Shown: positions 45,045 to 45,833 of the stretch, piece by piece
Layout: each line of letters opens with the position of its first letter
How positions within the stretch are numbered: the stretch's first letter is position 1
Source: Chromatiales bacterium
GTDB taxonomy: Bacteria > Pseudomonadota > Gammaproteobacteria > Steroidobacterales > BM003
Assembly (NCBI GenBank): GCA_002868855.1
Contig: PKUM01000335.1
Coordinates: 1-45,833 of the forward strand
Direction: 5' to 3'
Length of the DNA: 45,833 bases
Program-made: the position numbers and the translations under genes
Notes under the pieces: generated by a model
What the model saw: the letters and a program-made list of their open reading frames with translations, nothing else
Told to the model about the DNA's origin: nothing
The model's database searches: none

Positions 45045-45725
45045 CTAGTCCGCGGCGGGGCTGACTTCACCGAGGCCGTCAACGGCCGGAAATTCGTCGA
45101 TTTCGCGCCGTGGCGCTCCCAGGTCCGGGCGCCGGATAGCGATCAGGTGAGCAATGCCGAAGTCGCGCGCTGCGCGCAGCACCGGCAGGCTGTCATCAGC
45201 AAGCAGGCTGCGCGCCGGATCGAAAGGCTCTTTCCTGGCCAGTTGTAACCAGAACCGCTCGTCCTCCTTCGGGAAGCCGAAATCATGCGAACTGTAAACG
45301 GCATCGAAATGGCGATGCAAAGCGGTCTGCTCGATCTTGACCAGCAGGCTGTCGCGGTGGGCGTTGGTGACCAGCACCAACTTTTTGTCGAGCGCCCTTA
45401 CGCTTTCCAAAAATTCGGGCACGCGCGGGATGTAACGGACCCGTTCGCTCACCTCGCGCTTTAGCTGCAGCAGATCAAGGTCGAGCTCGCGGGTCCAGAA
45501 ATCGAGGCAGTACCATTGCAGCGAACCCTCGCGCTCACGATAAAGTCGCTCAAGCAGACGCCGCGCTTCCTCGATTTCGAGACCGCGAGCGAGCCCATAG
45601 CGGCGCGGAACGTATTCGCGCCAGAAGAAATTGTCGAATCCCAGATCGAGCAGAGTCCCATCCATGTCAAGCAGGGTCGTATCTATCCGGGTCCAGTCGA
45701 TGATTGCTTGGGCAACGTCCTCCAT
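45045..45725 (-). CDS. yrfG: HAD-family GMP/IMP nucleotidase (YrfG-like)
   Basis: This 226-residue HAD-superfamily phosphatase has the nucleophile motif LLDMDGTLLDLGFDNFFW, typical of YrfG, which dephosphorylates IMP and GMP. LVLVTNAHRD is motif II, FGFPKEDERFW carries the lysine of motif III and LLADDSLPVL the acidic motif IV. The small cap domain lies between motifs I and II. It converges on rhlB with 14 bases between, and is divergent from the gene entering at the right edge. Confidence 0.9.
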   Translation of the reverse strand: MEDVAQAIIDWTRIDTTLLDMDGTLLDLGFDNFFWREYVPRRYGLARGLEIEEARRLLERLYREREGSLQWYCLDFWTRELDLDLLQLKREVSERVRYIPRVPEFLESVRALDKKLVLVTNAHRDSLLVKIEQTALHRHFDAVYSSHDFGFPKEDERFWLQLARKEPFDPARSLLADDSLPVLRAARDFGIAHLIAIRRPDLGAPRREIDEFPAVDGLGEVSPAAD

Positions 45726-45778
45726 GACCGCGTTATCATATACCTCTTTTGCGCAAGCTAACGTTGGAGCACTTACTA

Positions 45779-45833
45779 ATGTCCCTCGATCTTGAGAAGC
45801 TGTTAGAGCCGGTCACGCAGATTGCGGTTGAAG
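45779..45833 (+). CDS. Start of a truncated gene, possibly CysQ
   Basis: An ATG at 45779 opens a frame that runs off the window; 18 complete codons read MSLDLEKLLEPVTQIAVE. This resembles the N-terminal helix of CysQ (3',5'-bisphosphate nucleotidase), and cysQ lies near yrfG in some gammaproteobacteria. The fragment is too short to decide. Confidence 0.4.
   Translation, partial: MSLDLEKLLEPVTQIAVE

Overview
The window is a chromosomal segment of a gammaproteobacterium with about 60% GC. The evidence is the gene order cutA-dsbD-aroQ-accB-accC-prmA-DUF3426-dusB-fis-purH-purD (a Pseudomonas-like arrangement), trxA-rho facing rhlB, Kdo/heptose LPS-core genes, and HemL, Mpl and GlnE. CIRCE/HrcA control of groESL, a PPi-type phosphofructokinase next to a proton-pumping pyrophosphatase, and a four-Cys zinc lid in Adk separate it from enteric bacteria. 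I cannot name the genus; a marine or sediment lineage outside Enterobacterales and Pseudomonadales would fit.

Layout. 1-3 kb: class II aldolase, TraB/GumN-like protein, rubredoxin, hemL. 3-6.2 kb (minus strand): macrodomain protein, Lon-substrate-binding-like protein, mpl, small membrane protein. 6.3-12.7 kb: rnd, a histone-H1-like Lys/Ala-rich reading frame attached to the 3' end of adk, then pfp and hppA (a PPi-energy module). 12.8-16 kb: PAS-GGDEF-EAL protein and a Pcm-like methyltransferase. 16-22.7 kb: tolC and envelope genes (waaA, hldE, lpxL-like, hldD), plus a zf-CHCC protein. 22.7-27.9 kb (minus strand): glnE and groES-groEL under a CIRCE plus sigma-32-type control region. 27.9-41.6 kb (plus strand): cutA, dsbD, tlpA-like, aroQ, accB, accC, prmA, DUF3426, dusB, fis, purH, purD. 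41.7-45.8 kb: rho and trxA (minus), rhlB (plus), yrfG (minus), and the start of a possible cysQ.

Almost all genes are conserved housekeeping genes. There are no insertion sequences, prophage genes, CRISPR arrays, tRNAs or rRNAs that I can see. No gene-free stretch exceeds 300 bases. Packing is tight, with many 1-4 bp start/stop overlaps and four convergent pairs whose coding ends overlap.

The most unusual element is the adk 3' end. A nine-A run (A AAA AAA G in the adk frame) lies just before the adk stop. The -1 frame opens exactly there and runs 306 codons as a Lys/Ala/Arg-rich histone-H1-like tail. That frame has no ATG, GTG or TTG in its first 85 codons. This suggests frameshifting or transcriptional slippage making an Adk-histone-like fusion, a CTG start coupled to the adk stop, or a homopolymer sequencing error. 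Other departures from family norms are a DsbD with two tandem alpha domains, a DUF3426 protein with an acidic linker of about 730 residues, and a Rho with a basic N-terminal extension.
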